64,000 nucleotides of DNA from Flaccisagitta enflata (GCA_965153355.1 OZ231126.1:47926001-47990000); one strand, 5' to 3'; counted from the stretch's first letter, positions 1 to 21,886 are shown. The notes: generated by a model not told the origin, from the sequence alone. Made by a program: numbers and translations.

Positions 1-1746
1 GTCTTTTGTTGGCGCCGTGCACACTTTCCGGTATCTTGACTCGGACAATCTGAGTCCCTACAATTACAAAAGACATGGCATGACGATGATAAAAGAAATC
101 GTAGGGAAAGGATAACATCGCATGGGATTATTGGCAATGTCTGATTGTCGGAAGAAGAGGTTAGATAGCTGACCTAGGGTCGTCTTAGTGCGATTTGTAC
201 GAATTGACGGCGCATATGAAGCTTGGTCCCTGTCAGGATTTTTCAATGAAAGGCAATTATGCCATTATGCCAAGTGAATTGTTTGAGCGCGAATACTTCC
301 TTGCCTGTCAATTCATCGCTTGCTTCATCTTTTTATTGATTGATTGATTTTTTGATTGATTGATTTTTTTGATTGATTACCGTGATCTACTTCTTGGTCG
401 AGACGAAACAACAGACTGGGCACTGAAAAAGAAATAGTCGACGTTTTCTGACAAGCTGTTGTTTACATATCTTTCCGCTTAACGATCTATTCATTTTCAC
501 TTACTGCCTACGAGTCTGTCCTCTTTCATTAATTTTCTATCATCTATTACTTCCTTTCTATTTTTCACTATGAATTGCGTACTCCCTTTAGTCCCTTACA
601 TGGACAACATGACTCGTTCAACTGTTCAATTCATCCGTCTTTTCCGTTAGGTCCTTGATTTCCTTGTGATTTCCTTGTGTCTCATCTCACCGACTTACTC
701 TATTATTGGCTCCGGCTCTGGTTCTGGTTTAGCCTTCGATTTGTGTCTTTTGGACTTTCTCTGCTTTTGAGTTTGGAAAAGCTGCTGAGGGAGCATTTCT
801 TCTAAACCCATGATGTCGACTCTTCCTAGGTGACCATGAGGCATTTCCACGTAGCCTATTTCCAATGTCAATTTTCAGTCTCATCAAGTAAATCTTGGTT
901 TTAGCAATTCTGAAAAAGCTCAATATGTTTCTACCTGATGCGAGAACTCGGTATTTTGACTCCCAGCCCTCTGGCATCTCCGGACGTAGACAGCTGCACG
1001 ATGATTTTATGATCTTTTTATGTTGCCAATTTGGAAATGTCATCTGAAGAAATAATCATCAAGAGAATCACAGACACCGACCTTTTCCATGTAGGTTTTT
1101 TCATTGTGAAAAGAAGCCATGTCTAAACTACGTTAGACCGCCACCAAGAAAGACAAATGTTTCTGTGGCAAAAAAAAAAAAAAAAAAATCACCAACCTTC
1201 TCCTCATCCTCATCCAAAAAGCAACCACACGCGCCTTCTTTATCTCGATAGGATGTTTCATTGGATCCAATGATGGAATCTCCTTTGTCTCTGTTGGGTC
1301 GATTGTGCTTGAAAGACACTTTGCTGAATTCGGCGCTGCCACCTGATTTTGATGCCTTTGATGGTATCTCGTCCTCAGAGTTGGACTTTTTCCCTTGACT
1401 ACTACGGTTGCTTTGACCACTTGTTTTCTTTCCTTCTTCCAGGACATCTGGACTGTTGATCTCCTTGATGTTATCTGCCCTTGAAGCATCCTCTGCCGTT
1501 AAAGTTTTTACTGACATCAAAGCACTTTCTGCCTTGGAAACTCTCTCTGCCCCGTCTGTGTTTCCCTGATAAGATGTTTGACTGGGTCTGAAGGTGGAAC
1601 CGCCTTTGTCTCTGTCGGGTGGACTGTTTATGGCAGAAACATCGCTGATTTTGGCGCTACTACCAGACTCTGGTGGCCCATCTGCGTGTGAAAAGTTCTT
1701 GTTGAAATGTCTGCTCTTGCAGATGTTTGGGAAGTATCTGAACGCC

Positions 1747-1805
<59 letters not shown>

Positions 1806-3298
1806 GCTGTTGTTGATATTGTCGTTGCTGTCGTAGCAGAAGAAGTTGTTGTAATTGTTTTTGTTGATGTTGTTGTTATTGTTCTTGTGTTGATTTTGTA
1901 ATCCGCTGTGTCTTGAGATGCCATTTAGCTTTTGGGTGCTTGGCTTATCCCCACTTTGCCATGCGCCCAATTGGTTTGCAGGTTGTAACCCACTCTGGCC
2001 ACTCTGTTGTCCGGCGAGTTGATTTTGTAATCCGCTATGTCTTGAGATGCCATTTAGCTTTTGGGTGCTTGGCTTATCCCCACTTTGCCATGCGCCCAAT
2101 TGGTTTGCAGGTTGTAACCCACTCTGGCCACTCTGTTGTCCGGCGAGTTGATTTTGTAATCCGCTATGTCTTGAGATGCCATTTAGCTTTTGGGTGCTTG
2201 GCTTATCCCCACCTTGCCCTGCGCCAAACTGGTTTGCAGGTTGTAACCCACTACGGCCACTCTGTCGTCCGGCCATTTGAGTGCTTGATTTAAGAATCAG
2301 CTTCTGCATTGCAGTTCCACGGCTGGTCGATGAAGTGGTTCGGACTGGGCTCCGCTGAACCCCCAAGTGGTCGTTCGATTTCATGGGATGTGATTGAGGG
2401 AAGGCCTTCAATTGACTGCTTCGAGTCATTCCAGAGCGGATTCCGGTTGGAACCTTGCCATCGCTCGTGGGCCTATCAGTCGCACTTTGTTGCCGGGGCG
2501 ACTGTTCGCCATTTGTGGAGTTTGATGGTTTTCTGCTCCCAGAGTTGGGCTTCTTGCTCTGACCACTTCGGTCGCTTTGACCACTTGCTTTCTTTTCTTC
2601 CTCCTCGACTTTCAGACTCTCGGTCTCCCTGACATTATCTACCTTCGGAGGACGCTCTGCCGTTGAATCTTTCTCTGTCCTTGAAACGTCCTCTGCCTTC
2701 GAAGCTCTCTCCGCCTTTGGAATAGCCTCTGCCCTTGAACCAGTGCTTGACGTTTCTGACGAAGGCGATGGTCCCGCCTTGCCTAAAAACTTATGATCGA
2801 GCGATGCGAATTTCTTAAGCGAGGATTTCATCACCATGCTGGCGCCGTATTTGTCGTCGAGATGTTTCTTTTGGTCGTTTGTCAGATAGAGAGTTCCGAA
2901 CCTGATGTTTAGAAGACGTTAAAAGGGTTTAAAATGTAGAATCATTGACCGTCGGACGGACAGACCAACGGACGGGTAAAGCAGACAGGCTACCAACAAG
3001 AATACCTCACATGTTCTAACTCAGCATACCATGGTTTTAGCAAAATATCTGGAGAGGCAGCGTCCGAATGGACGCAAGACCGACAGGTTGTTCCTTCACA
3101 CTGTATCGGGCCCCAGTCGCAACGACACGGTACCACCGCACTGGATGCGTTCGATTGTTTTGAGAGCCGCGACGACCAGTTCTTTCCGAGCGAAGATATC
3201 GACGTTTTGACGTGAGCGAGCGATTCGCGGGTTTTACTGTAAAGACGCTTCAACGACGACCGATCACTCGGTTCGCTCATGATGATTTTTTCGCTCAT
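1..3298 (-). CDS. unidentified multi-exon low-complexity protein (3' end beyond window)
   Basis: Four exons are inferred on the minus strand: 3298-3006, 2901-1197, 1043-935 and 57-off edge. Phases are 2, 0 and 1, so the frame stays open across all joins. The ATG at 3298 follows an in-frame stop. Exon 1 (about 98 residues) is basic and Ser-rich with a short Cys cluster (PCRCDWGPIQCEGTTCRSC). Exon 2 (568 codons) is Ser/Gln/Lys/Glu-rich, with three near-identical 43-residue repeats (KPSTQKLNGISRHSGLQNQ core) and a long poly-Asn tract. Exon 3 ends at a good CAG|GTAGAA donor and joins in phase to TQIVRVKIPESVHGANKR at the window edge. No known domain is recognised. The repeats suggest an intrinsically disordered protein. 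Reading on past the exon 2 donor would run into a poly-T tract, so I end the exon at 1197. Confidence 0.5.
1747..1870. repeat. (GTT)n microsatellite coding poly-Asn
   Basis: About 20 uninterrupted GTT units on the plus strand, then degenerate units. In the minus-strand gene frame they read as AAC codons (poly-Asn). Confidence 0.9.
1893..2285 (-). repeat. 129-bp coding tandem repeat, three copies
   Basis: Units start near 1893, 2022 and 2151 with a period of exactly 129 bp (43 codons), so the frame is preserved. The first two are almost identical; the third has scattered substitutions (for example GAGQGG in place of GAWQSG). Confidence 0.9.
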
Positions 3299-4443
3299 TT
3301 CATTGTGTCTTTTTCACTGATATCATGTTTGAGTTATGTATATTGCTTTTGTAGGTATAACCAGTAGCGAGGAGGGCACTCAAGGCCGAACCTCATTTGA
3401 AAATGAGGGCAGTAAGCTCCCTAACCATTCAAGGCAGAATGGGATCTGAGTGGTTTTCAACCTTAACTGCCCTTTCTAAGTAGAGTGGTTTTTCAATTTA
3501 CTTCAACAAGAAGGATATCTTAGGCCTGATTTGAATCTAATTTGCATCACTCTCCTACTTTTTTTATATTATCATTAAATATAATCTTTAACTGTTCATT
3601 TTAAAAAAAACTTAGGATAACTATTCCTCAAAAATGATTTTTTTAAATTCAAAAAAATATTTTAACAGGAATTGACGAATGTAGTTTTTTTCAAGATTAA
3701 ATTAATTGTTTTGTTCTCACGTAGAATTTCAATATTTCTTTATCTAGAATAGGCAAAAAAGTGATCTAAAAAAGGTGAAGCTCAACAGTGAAAATAGATT
3801 CAGAATTGAAGAAAAAAAAAATAAAACACTCTCTGTCACTGATAAAATAAACCAGACTTCTAGAATTTCCATGAGTAAGTAAAAATAAAAACCACTATGG
3901 TTAGAATTGAAAATGAGGGATGTTCCATTTTATTCCACTCAAGTACAAATCTGAGTATAGTCGTTTCAGTGTTAACTCTAGTACGAAATTCGGCCTAAAT
4001 TGGTTCCCCCAAAGTAGCTCGTTTTAACCTTTTAAAGCAATAGTTATTTTCTATCGGTCTATCTATCTATCTATCTATCTCTATCTCTCCGTCTCATTTT
4101 TGTGTCCTGAGTTCTTTCTTAGCTTATTTTCTTTTCTATCTGCCAAATTTCTATGACAACCTGTATATTCAAGTTTCAATTGAAGTCTCAAGAATAACAT
4201 TTGGCGAATAAGATAAAATTATTTTTTTAAAAAAGGTACAAAAAGAGATTAATTTTCACTAACTTAGTCCATCTATCCATCGGACAAAACTGTGGGGCAG
4301 AGTGGGCGGCGACGACGTGAATCAACCATATACAGCGTTGAATAGCTTCAGCCTATATACCACTGGCCTGTATATATACCACTGGTCAGCTAAGTCAGTA
4401 ATTGTATCATTTGATTTTAGTGTTGACCGCGGATCGTAGATTT
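3299..4443. other. AT-rich intergenic stretch, no gene seen
   Basis: No convincing exon on either strand. It holds a short (CTAT)n run near 4062 and dispersed fragments such as GAAAATGAGGG near 3400 and again near 3910. Confidence 0.6.
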
Positions 4444-5784
<1,341 letters not shown>

Positions 5785-5785
<1 letters not shown>

Positions 5786-6522
5786 GGCAGCGGTCCCGAA
5801 GGGGATGATGTCCTGTAGGTCACAGGGGGACTTATGTTCGTTTGTCCGTTCGTTCGTTTGTTCGTCCCCTCCTTGCCATTTCTTCATCTTTTTGTAAATT
5901 TCAAGGGGAATTCAACGTTTTTTCATTTTTCATCAATTTTCCATACTTTTCAATGGGAATTCTGTATTTTCCCATTATTTTTCAATTTCCCATGCTATTC
6001 AACTGGAATTCTACATTTTTTTTTCATTTTTCATCAATTTTTCATACTATTCAATGGGAATTCTATATTTGTTTCATTTTTTTGTCAGTTTTTCATGGTG
6101 TTCAACGGGGATTACACAATAGACATTTTGCATGCTATTCAATGAAAACTTTTGCATTTTTAGTCGCGTGCTACGCGACTCTACACCCCGCTATGTCGGT
6201 CCGTCGGTCGGTCGGTTGGTCGGTTGGTCGGTCCCCTTTTTACTTTTTCGGCGTTTTTGAGCTTTTTGAGCATACAGCTCCTGCCCAGATGACCCAGTGA
6301 CCTTCTCCAGCACTGCTCCTGCCCACCCGCACGCGACTAGGGTAGCCGTGTATCCGGCCTTGTTTTTCATCAATTTTCCATGTATTTCAATGGGAACTAT
6401 TGAAATATTCATTTTTTGTCAATTTTCCATGTTATTCAATGATGTGATGGTGCTCTCGAACTTAATAGAGCAGAACTCCCCCCGTGTTCTACAGGACATC
6501 GTCCCCTTTGGGGCTGCTGCCC
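5785..6522. mobile_element. fold-back element with nested SINE-like copy
   Basis: Ends are inverted copies: GGGCAGCGGTCCCGAAGGGG at the left matches the inverse of the right end (CCCCTTTGGGGCTGCTGCCC). The interior is a degenerate tandem repeat of about 50-60 bp (CATTTTTCATCAATTTTCCA, AATGGGAATTCT) and holds a hairpin repeat at 6162-6364. A related end sequence (CAACAGGACATTGGCCCCTT) recurs near 12,110 in the centre of the 9.9-13.6 kb element. No transposase is seen. Confidence 0.6.
6162..6364 (+). repeat. SINE-like hairpin repeat, S family
   Basis: It begins with the hairpin AGTCGCGTGCTACGCGACT, continues as CTCTAC plus a CGGTCGGT-rich minisatellite, and ends CGTGTATCCGGCCTTGTT. Near the 3' end GCACGCGACT (6329-6338) is the exact complement of the first ten bases. 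Confidence 0.75.
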
Positions 6523-6585
6523 TGCTAACCATCACCTACATTCACATACAAACAAAGCAGGGCAACGGATATCGCTGACCACATA

Positions 6586-7198
6586 TGACGCACTGAAATT
6601 TAAGTAAGAGGAATTTACCCAGAGAACTAAGTTACCATTCATGTTACTATTTTTGCTTAGGTCAATGCTTGTGTTTATTTCTTTGTACTTTAAATTGTTA
6701 ACTTACATGAGGAAACTCATCTGTCACCGGCAAAGGACAAAAATGCAAAAAGATTGAAAAATATTCAATTCTGATGAGACTAAAAAGTGAATAAAATAGT
6801 GACAATCATTTCAGTAACTGCTCACTGAAAATTTTAAATTTGCATAAAAAATCCAAATATCATTAAAATAAGAACATAGCGCCCTCAGTTGATCTTTTAG
6901 GAATCGCGCTATGTTTTTGTTTTCTTGATATTTTGATTTTCTATGCAAATTCAAAATTTTCAATGAGCCATGGTCCCTTGACAAAATGAGTTTTTTGTTG
7001 AATTTGGCATATTTTTTCAGCTGTAAAATAAAGGGTTGAAATTTAAAACCGGCATATGCAAGTCAATTCATGCAAAATATGGTTGTTGGTAGTTTTATTG
7101 AAAGTATTAAAACAAAAATTTTCATTAAATTTCATTTTATAAATTTCATGACTTATCTAGCTCGGGTAGCAAATTCTATGGTAATTTTCAGTGCGTCA
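6586..7198. mobile_element. palindromic MITE with TA target duplication
   Basis: Terminal inverted repeats start TGACGCACTGAAA and are flanked by TA (6584-6585 and 7199-7200). The arms match for long stretches around a centre near 6895 (CATAGCGC...GCGCTATG). Size 613 bp, no coding capacity. The TA flanks point to a Tc1/mariner-type source. Confidence 0.75.
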
Positions 7199-7200
7199 TA

Positions 7201-7432
7201 TTGCCCCTGGGCGACTGGTTCTTCTTTCCCCTTCTCCTCCTCCTCCTCTCCCACTTTTTCCTTCTCAATATTCACACTAACGTCACTCCGACGCCTATTG
7301 CCGTTGCCATCACGCTCGCCGCCTGGACAATCCTTCCGGTCCTTAAATCTAAAACATTCTGGGCCCGAATATCTCACAGATTCAGCATCGATGTTGCAAT
7401 CGTCCATCCGGCTATCTTCGCCGCCGCCATAT
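7201..7432 (-). CDS. probable isolated exon, acidic, truncated by MITE
   Basis: A minus-strand open segment follows an acceptor-like AAATAAGCAG at 7433 and reads DDCNIDAESVRYSGPECFRF, then DRKDCPGGERDGNG and a Glu/Lys-rich tail ending PVAQGQ at the MITE border (7198). Removing the MITE leaves the frame open for about 12 more codons to a possible GTATGT donor. It may be an upstream exon of the membrane-protein gene at 4.4-5.8 kb. No family is assigned; DCPGGE only faintly recalls the end of an LDL-receptor class A repeat. Confidence 0.3.
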
Positions 7433-7790
7433 CTGCTTATTTTCGTGGCCGCGAAAAGGTGAAAGCTGTTGCTTTTGTTGATGTTGTTCGAGTCACAAAA
7501 GATGTTTTCATGACTTACGCAGATACTTTTATTATTCATTTCTGAGGCGTCTCGGTGAACAAATTTCTCTTACTTAGGAAAGCGTAAGGGCATCACCACA
7601 ATTAAGCAAACTATACAACATGGACGATACTGCCATTGCATTGTGCCATGCGCAATGAGTGATAGGTACATAAGAGAAGAATTTCCTCTCGAAGCGACTG
7701 GTGAGCAACCAATTTCAACCTGGAATCTTATTCTCAAGATAAATCATGCAATCCTAATTAATTCAAGCCGGTTGCCCCTTTTCATTTTCC

Positions 7791-8290
<500 letters not shown>

Positions 8291-8456
8291 CTCCTTATTC
8301 CTCCTTTCCTTGTTTACGCGTTGCCGTTAGAATCAAATAAACAAGCAAGTTGATATTGATATGTACTAATAATTTTAATCAAAAAGCAACTGGTGTGCTC
8401 AACAAAATGGGCAATGTAACGACCAACGGGAAAATATTCGTGACCTATCTACCCCT

Positions 8457-17326
<8,870 letters not shown>

Positions 17327-17390
17327 TGTCCTTGTAATTGTATTAGTGGTTTAAAACTTAAAATCCAGGAAAAGAAATAAATGTCCTGGG

Positions 17391-17398
17391 CTTTTATA
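17391..17398 (-). promoter_or_regulatory. TATA box of astacin gene A
   Basis: TATAAAAG on the minus strand, 65 bp upstream of the ATG at 17326. Gene B has the same element in the same place, giving both genes a short 5' UTR. Confidence 0.7.
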
Positions 17399-17668
17399 AT
17401 TGAGTTGGTAAAAAAGTGATTGAAAAAACAAAGACAGATTGTTGCAAACTGGGTTTATATGTTAACAAATGATTGGGGTTATCAGAATCGCATTGGGACC
17501 GATACGCCACATTGCAACTGATTCAACAAACGATTTCTTTGTTTTCTGCTATCAACCTGTGTTTGTCGCCAAATCTTTTGTGTCGTGTTTTCATTTGGGT
17601 TTTACGCTTTTCCTCGTTTTCATTTGCTTCTGTGGCAAAGTGGATCTGTCTGTCTGAATGTTGTTTTT

Positions 17669-17854
17669 AGTTGCGGACACGCAACTCTATAAGAGGCTTT
17701 GTTCGTCCGTCCGATGGTCCGTCCGTTGGTCCGTCTGATGGTCCGTCCGATGGTCCGTCCGTTGGTCATGGTGATCGAGTTGAAAAGTGGGAAAATGCGC
17801 ATATCCGCCCCTGCCCACCTGTCCGCAACTGGTGGCCGTGTATCCGGCCTTGTT
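17669..17854 (+). repeat. SINE-like hairpin repeat, S family
   Basis: Starts AGTTGCGGACACGCAACTC, then CTATAAGAGGCTTTGTCCGT; a CCGT/CGGT minisatellite follows; ends CGTGTATCCGGCCTTGTT. Distal GTCCGCAACT (17821-17830) complements the first ten bases, sharing the C-to-T change of this copy. Confidence 0.8.
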
Positions 17855-18134
17855 CTTTTTGAGACTCTCCGTCCATTTCCTGATAGTTTTTCATTGATTC
17901 CTTCGACGTCTTCAGAAGCATTCATTTCATCAAGCGCCTTGGTAACTTGTTACCAATGCATTGGACTTTTCCTTTGCCGGGCTCAGAATTTAATTCAAAT
18001 ATTTTCAGACAAATAAGCTTTTAATTCTCATTTCTTTACTGCTCTTTGACCTTTGCTCACCCTCGCCGCCACCAATTTCCTCTCACGTGGCTCCCCTTCA
18101 CCCCTCTTTCCCTACTTTTACTGAAATGTCTGGT

Positions 18135-18235
18135 TCTTAAAAATGATGAACCTCTCGGGTTCGAAACTGCAACCCAACTATCTGAGGTCCAACAACATAA
18201 CCAATAGACCACGTTGCCAGTCTGCCTTTTCATAG
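18135..18235 (-). repeat. tRNA-like sequence, possible SINE head
   Basis: On the minus strand GTGGTCTATTGGTTATG fits an A box and GTTTCGAACCCG about 40 bases on fits a B box of a pol III promoter. A clean cloverleaf was not resolved, so a tRNA-derived SINE is more likely than a functional tRNA gene. Confidence 0.4.
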
Positions 18236-18590
18236 AAACGAAAGCTATTAGTTTCTTAATGAGCAGTCCTGCGCACTGATCGAAACCGCAAAACCGCGAA
18301 TTGAAGTCATCGTCACTTTTCTTATCAAAACTTTGGAAGGCCACTACTCAGAGAAGAATTGACCGATTTACTTGATTTTTTGTATGGTAACATATCATGA
18401 CCTTGTCTATTACGCAGTAAAGTCTAAGAAGATTTTGATAAGTCAAACCACCCCAACCGGTCTACCTGCAATCTCATTGAACATTTTTTCTCACAGCGTC
18501 AAAAATAAAAAAATTCAGACTTTTTTTTTATCACGACCGTAGGTGGTGCGTTTCAGCCACATGTTAGGCGTTTTGGCCAGGCGCGTGATA

Positions 18591-19217
18591 CACTTATTTC
18601 TTTTTATAAGAACCAAGTATATAAGAACGTTAGGCCTAAGATTGTCAAAAATTTAAGAACATGCTAAGAACACTGGAAGCCTTCATTTCTTCAAAAATTC
18701 AAGAACATTAAGGTTAAAATCTTTAAAAATTTAAGAACATGCTAAGAATAGAAAAAAAGCTTCATTATTTCATTGAGCATAAAAAACTAGGGCACAATTT
18801 TTTAATTCCTTTTCTTTTTAGTCTCGGACTAGCGACTCTATAGGAGGCTTTGTCCATCCGTCCGTTGGTCGGTCGGTTGGTCCGTGGTGATAGAGTTGAG
18901 ACAGTAAAAAACGCGCATTTCTGCCCCTGCCCACTTGTCCGCGACTGGTATTAGTTGTGTATCCGGCCTAGTTATAATGGTTTTACTCTATTTTCATTCA
19001 CTAATAATTTTAAACATGCAGCTTTGTTTCATTGACATTTACCCTCAATTTTTCCTAGAAAACAAATTCAAACCAATAAAAACGTTTTTAATTGAAGGTT
19101 AAAATTTGTGTTTAAATTAAGAACAATTTAAAAATGTTTAAGCCTTGAAACTGCATAAAATTTAAGAACATTGAAAGCTCGCTCAAATAGTGACGTTCTT
19201 ATAAAAAGAAATAAGTG
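18591..19217. mobile_element. MITE with TA duplication, CACTT family, copy 1
   Basis: Ends CACTTATTTCTTTTTATAAG and its inverse are flanked by TA (18589-18590, 19218-19219). The interior repeats AATTTAAGAACAT motifs and carries an S-family insertion at 18820-18973. Related copies lie at 56,789 and 59,686. Confidence 0.75.
18820..18973 (+). repeat. SINE-like hairpin repeat, S family, nested
   Basis: AGTCTCGGACTAGCGACTC, then CTATAGGAGGCTTTGTCCAT; ends TGTGTATCCGGCCTAGTT. It is inserted inside a MITE, so S-family activity post-dates that MITE. Confidence 0.75.
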
Positions 19218-19244
19218 TACTTTCCATTTTTTTTTAATCGCGTG

Positions 19245-20050
19245 TGATTGCTGTGCAAGACACATTATGGCCACGTGGTACACATTACAGCTGTGCAGGT
19301 TGCATTATAGTCGCAAGGGACACACTATGGCTGCAATGAGCGCATAACAGCCGCAAGGAGCGCATTACGGCCGCGAGAAGCGCATAACGGCCGCAAGGAA
19401 CGCATTACAGCCGCAAGGAGGGCATTACGGCCGCAAGAAGCGCATTACGGCTGAGCAGGACACATCCCGTCCTCAGCGACCAAATCCTAAGTTTTGCAAC
19501 CTATTTTCAACTTAAAGGATCTGGTCCTGGCCTCAGTGACTTAACCCTGACATTGGCGACCTAATCCCAGCCTCAGCGACCTAATACCAGCCTAATACCT
19601 AATACCTAATACCTTATCCCGGCCTCAGCGACCTTATCCCCGCCTCAGCGACCTTATCCCCGCCTCAGCGACCTTATCCCCGCCTCAGCGACCTCCCGGG
19701 CTCAGATACTTATGCGTCCTGACCTTATCCCGGCCTCAGGCATCCCGGCCTGAGCGACCTCCCGGCCTCGGCGACCTTATGCCGGCCTCACGACCTCCGG
19801 CCTCAGCGACCTTATCTCGGCCTCGCGACCTTATCCCGGCCTCAGCCATCTTGGCCTCAACGACCTTATCCCGGCCTCAGCGACCTTATCCCGGCCTCAG
19901 CGACCTTATCCCGGCCTCAGCGACCTTATCCCGGCCTCAGCGACCTTATCCCGGCCTCAGCGACCTTATCCCGGGCAGCGACCTAATCCCGGCCTCAGCG
20001 CCTGTCCCGGCCTCAGCGACCTAATCCGGCTGGCCACCTAATCCCGGCCT
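19245..20050. repeat. GC-rich minisatellite array
   Basis: The first part (to about 19,470) repeats a 19-20 bp unit related to GCGCATTACGGCCGCAAGGA. The second part repeats a 21-bp unit, CCCGGCCTCAGCGACCTTATC, with many truncated units. Open frames across it are repeat artefacts. Confidence 0.9.
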
Positions 20051-20311
20051 GTCTGTCTACCTAACTTTTTTTGGAATTGTCGACGCACGCGACTTAGGTC
20101 TAACGATCTTGTTAACCTGGTTATGGTATGGCATGGCCTCAGTTTAGATCAACAACTGAATAAGGACAAAGAATTAGCAAAGATTCATAAAATCAAGATT
20201 CTAGAATTAAACATCCATGAAGAAGAAATCAATTTTCAATTCAGAAAAAAAAGGAGAAAATAGAAAAAAAAAAACAGCCCAATATTGATGAAAAATAGCT
20301 AATGACGAATT

Positions 20312-20455
20312 TCACGTTTCCTCTTTTTTGACGCCGGTTTCCATTTCGGGCGTGATAATGTTCCACATCGTTGGCGACAAATATATTGCTGACTGAAATT
20401 CCGTAAACATGAGCGTCAAGTTTGGCATTACAAGAATGAAAGATTGCTGCTGCAG

Positions 20456-20512
<57 letters not shown>

Positions 20513-20772
20513 TTGTTGTTGTTGTTGTTGTAGTTTTCGTTTGTCAGACACGTGTTCTGCCGCGTTCTCCCAATCAACTTCCTCCTCCACTTCCTCCTGA
20601 GTCCTGTTCGCTTGACTCAAGAATTCGTGACTAGGCTGCAATTGCTTCCTCCTGAAGTGCTAATTGAGGCCCGGGGGAATGGTGTAGCTTTACGTAAGGG
20701 ATGTTGTTTCTTCCATAGCGTCTTCTGCTCTGAGATTCGCAAGCAGTCGATCAACATCTCGCAGACGAGTTT
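20312..20772 (-). CDS. two 3' exons of an unidentified poly-Gln protein
   Basis: Exon 20772-20694 follows a good acceptor (TGCTTTTCAG) and reads TRLRDVDRLLANLRAEDAME, ending at CTTAC|GTAAAG in phase 2. A 63-bp intron ends CCTAG and joins in phase to exon 20630-20312: acidic (EEVEEEVDWENAAEHVSDKRK), an uneven poly-Gln tract of about 30 residues, a hydrophobic stretch (SFILVMPNLTLMF), ending KKEET and a stop. The poly-Gln is coded by the plus-strand (GTT)n tract. It could be the 3' end of the gene whose exons lie at 22.9-28.6 kb; the exons between were not traced. Function unknown. Confidence 0.45.
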
Positions 20773-20814
20773 CTGAAAAGCATTGGGTTCGAAACATGGT
20801 AGTTAATATTCATG

Positions 20815-20820
20815 ATTGTT

Positions 20821-20869
<49 letters not shown>

Positions 20870-20895
20870 TTGTCGTTGTCGTCGTCGTCCTTCGT
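20815..20895. repeat. (GTCGTT)n microsatellite
   Basis: GTCGTT units with a GTCGTC tail. Minus-strand poly-Thr and plus-strand poly-Val readings are artefacts. Confidence 0.9.
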
Positions 20896-21058
20896 TTCAC
20901 ATTTTTTGTATTCCTAAGTAAAAGTATCCTTTTAACTGAGCAGTTCATTTCGCAGGATGGAAACATTATTAAGGGTCGTTGTTCCAATTTTTACTTTTGC
21001 ATTTCTGTACAGCAGTCTTCCTACGACTCAGGAACGGAGTGTGGGACTTGTTGGACTA

Positions 21059-21457
21059 CAGACAAAAGTGAAATACAAGAAGTAAACCCCCCAAAAACTG
21101 TAGCACCCCCCCCTACAGCTTAAATCGCGAAATGAAGGTAAGGAATGGAAGCTTATATCAATACAATTAGCCTCATCAGAGCGTTTTTGGAATTTCATTG
21201 CCAGTGAAGAATTATAGCAAAAAAACTAGTGAAAAATTGCATTTTTAGCATTATTCAAAAAATGTTAATTTTGGATAGTTTTTTAGCTGTAACTTTTTAC
21301 TGGGATTGAAATACTAAAATTGCTCTGATGAGGCTAATTGTATTGAGATAAGCTTCTATTCCCTATCTTATATGCCTTTCTTCATCCAGCGATTGCGGCT
21401 GTAGGGGGGATGCTACAGTTTTTGAGAGCTTAACTTCTTGTATTTCACTTTTGTCTG
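21059..21457. mobile_element. palindromic MITE with TA target duplication
   Basis: Inverted ends CAGACAAAAGTGAAATACAA match for about 170 bp with small differences, and the element is flanked by TA (21057-21058, 21458-21459). Size 399 bp, no coding capacity. On the minus strand it interrupts an open segment (21602-21460). Confidence 0.8.
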
Positions 21458-21459
21458 TA

Positions 21460-21602
21460 GAGGTTGATGTCGAGATTGAGCGGCACAGGTCCCATGGTAC
21501 AATCGCATTCTCCACAGGTAAATGGTCAGTGAGGCTGAACTCGTGTTTTGGCGTCAACATCGATTCTGTTTCCGTACGTACGTCAACAGCTTCGCCGCGA
21601 CG
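21460..21602 (-). CDS. probable exon interrupted by a MITE
   Basis: After a CTCTGACTCTGCAG acceptor the minus strand reads RRGEAVDVRTETESMLTPKH and then a stretch ending CRSISTST at the MITE edge. The frame runs on into the MITE for about 35 codons. If the MITE is left out it continues for a few Ser/Thr/Pro-rich codons to a stop. Whether the exon is still used is unknown. It is probably part of the same gene as its neighbours on this strand. Confidence 0.3.
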
Positions 21603-21641
21603 CTGCAGAGTCAGAGAGAGAATTGGAAGGAGGGTTATATC

Positions 21642-21642
<1 letters not shown>

Positions 21643-21694
<52 letters not shown>

Positions 21695-21808
21695 ACACTA
21701 TCACACACACTCACACTATCACACACACTCACACTATCGCACACACTCACACTATCACACACACTCACACTATCACACACACTCACACTATCACACACAC
21801 TCACACTA

Positions 21809-21886
<78 letters not shown>

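Noticed and set aside
729-934. Coding extension after the left-edge gene's exon 3
   Set aside because: The donor CAG|GTAGAA at 935 joins in phase to a better exon at 57-1; the read-through tail is basic and unremarkable.
6162-6364. S-family repeats as Helitron ends
   Set aside because: The terminal hairpin fits loosely, but the opposite end lacks the TC start and there is no CTRR end in a consistent orientation.
18057-18344. 95-codon minus-strand frame
   Set aside because: It runs through the tRNA-like repeat and shows no splice or domain support.
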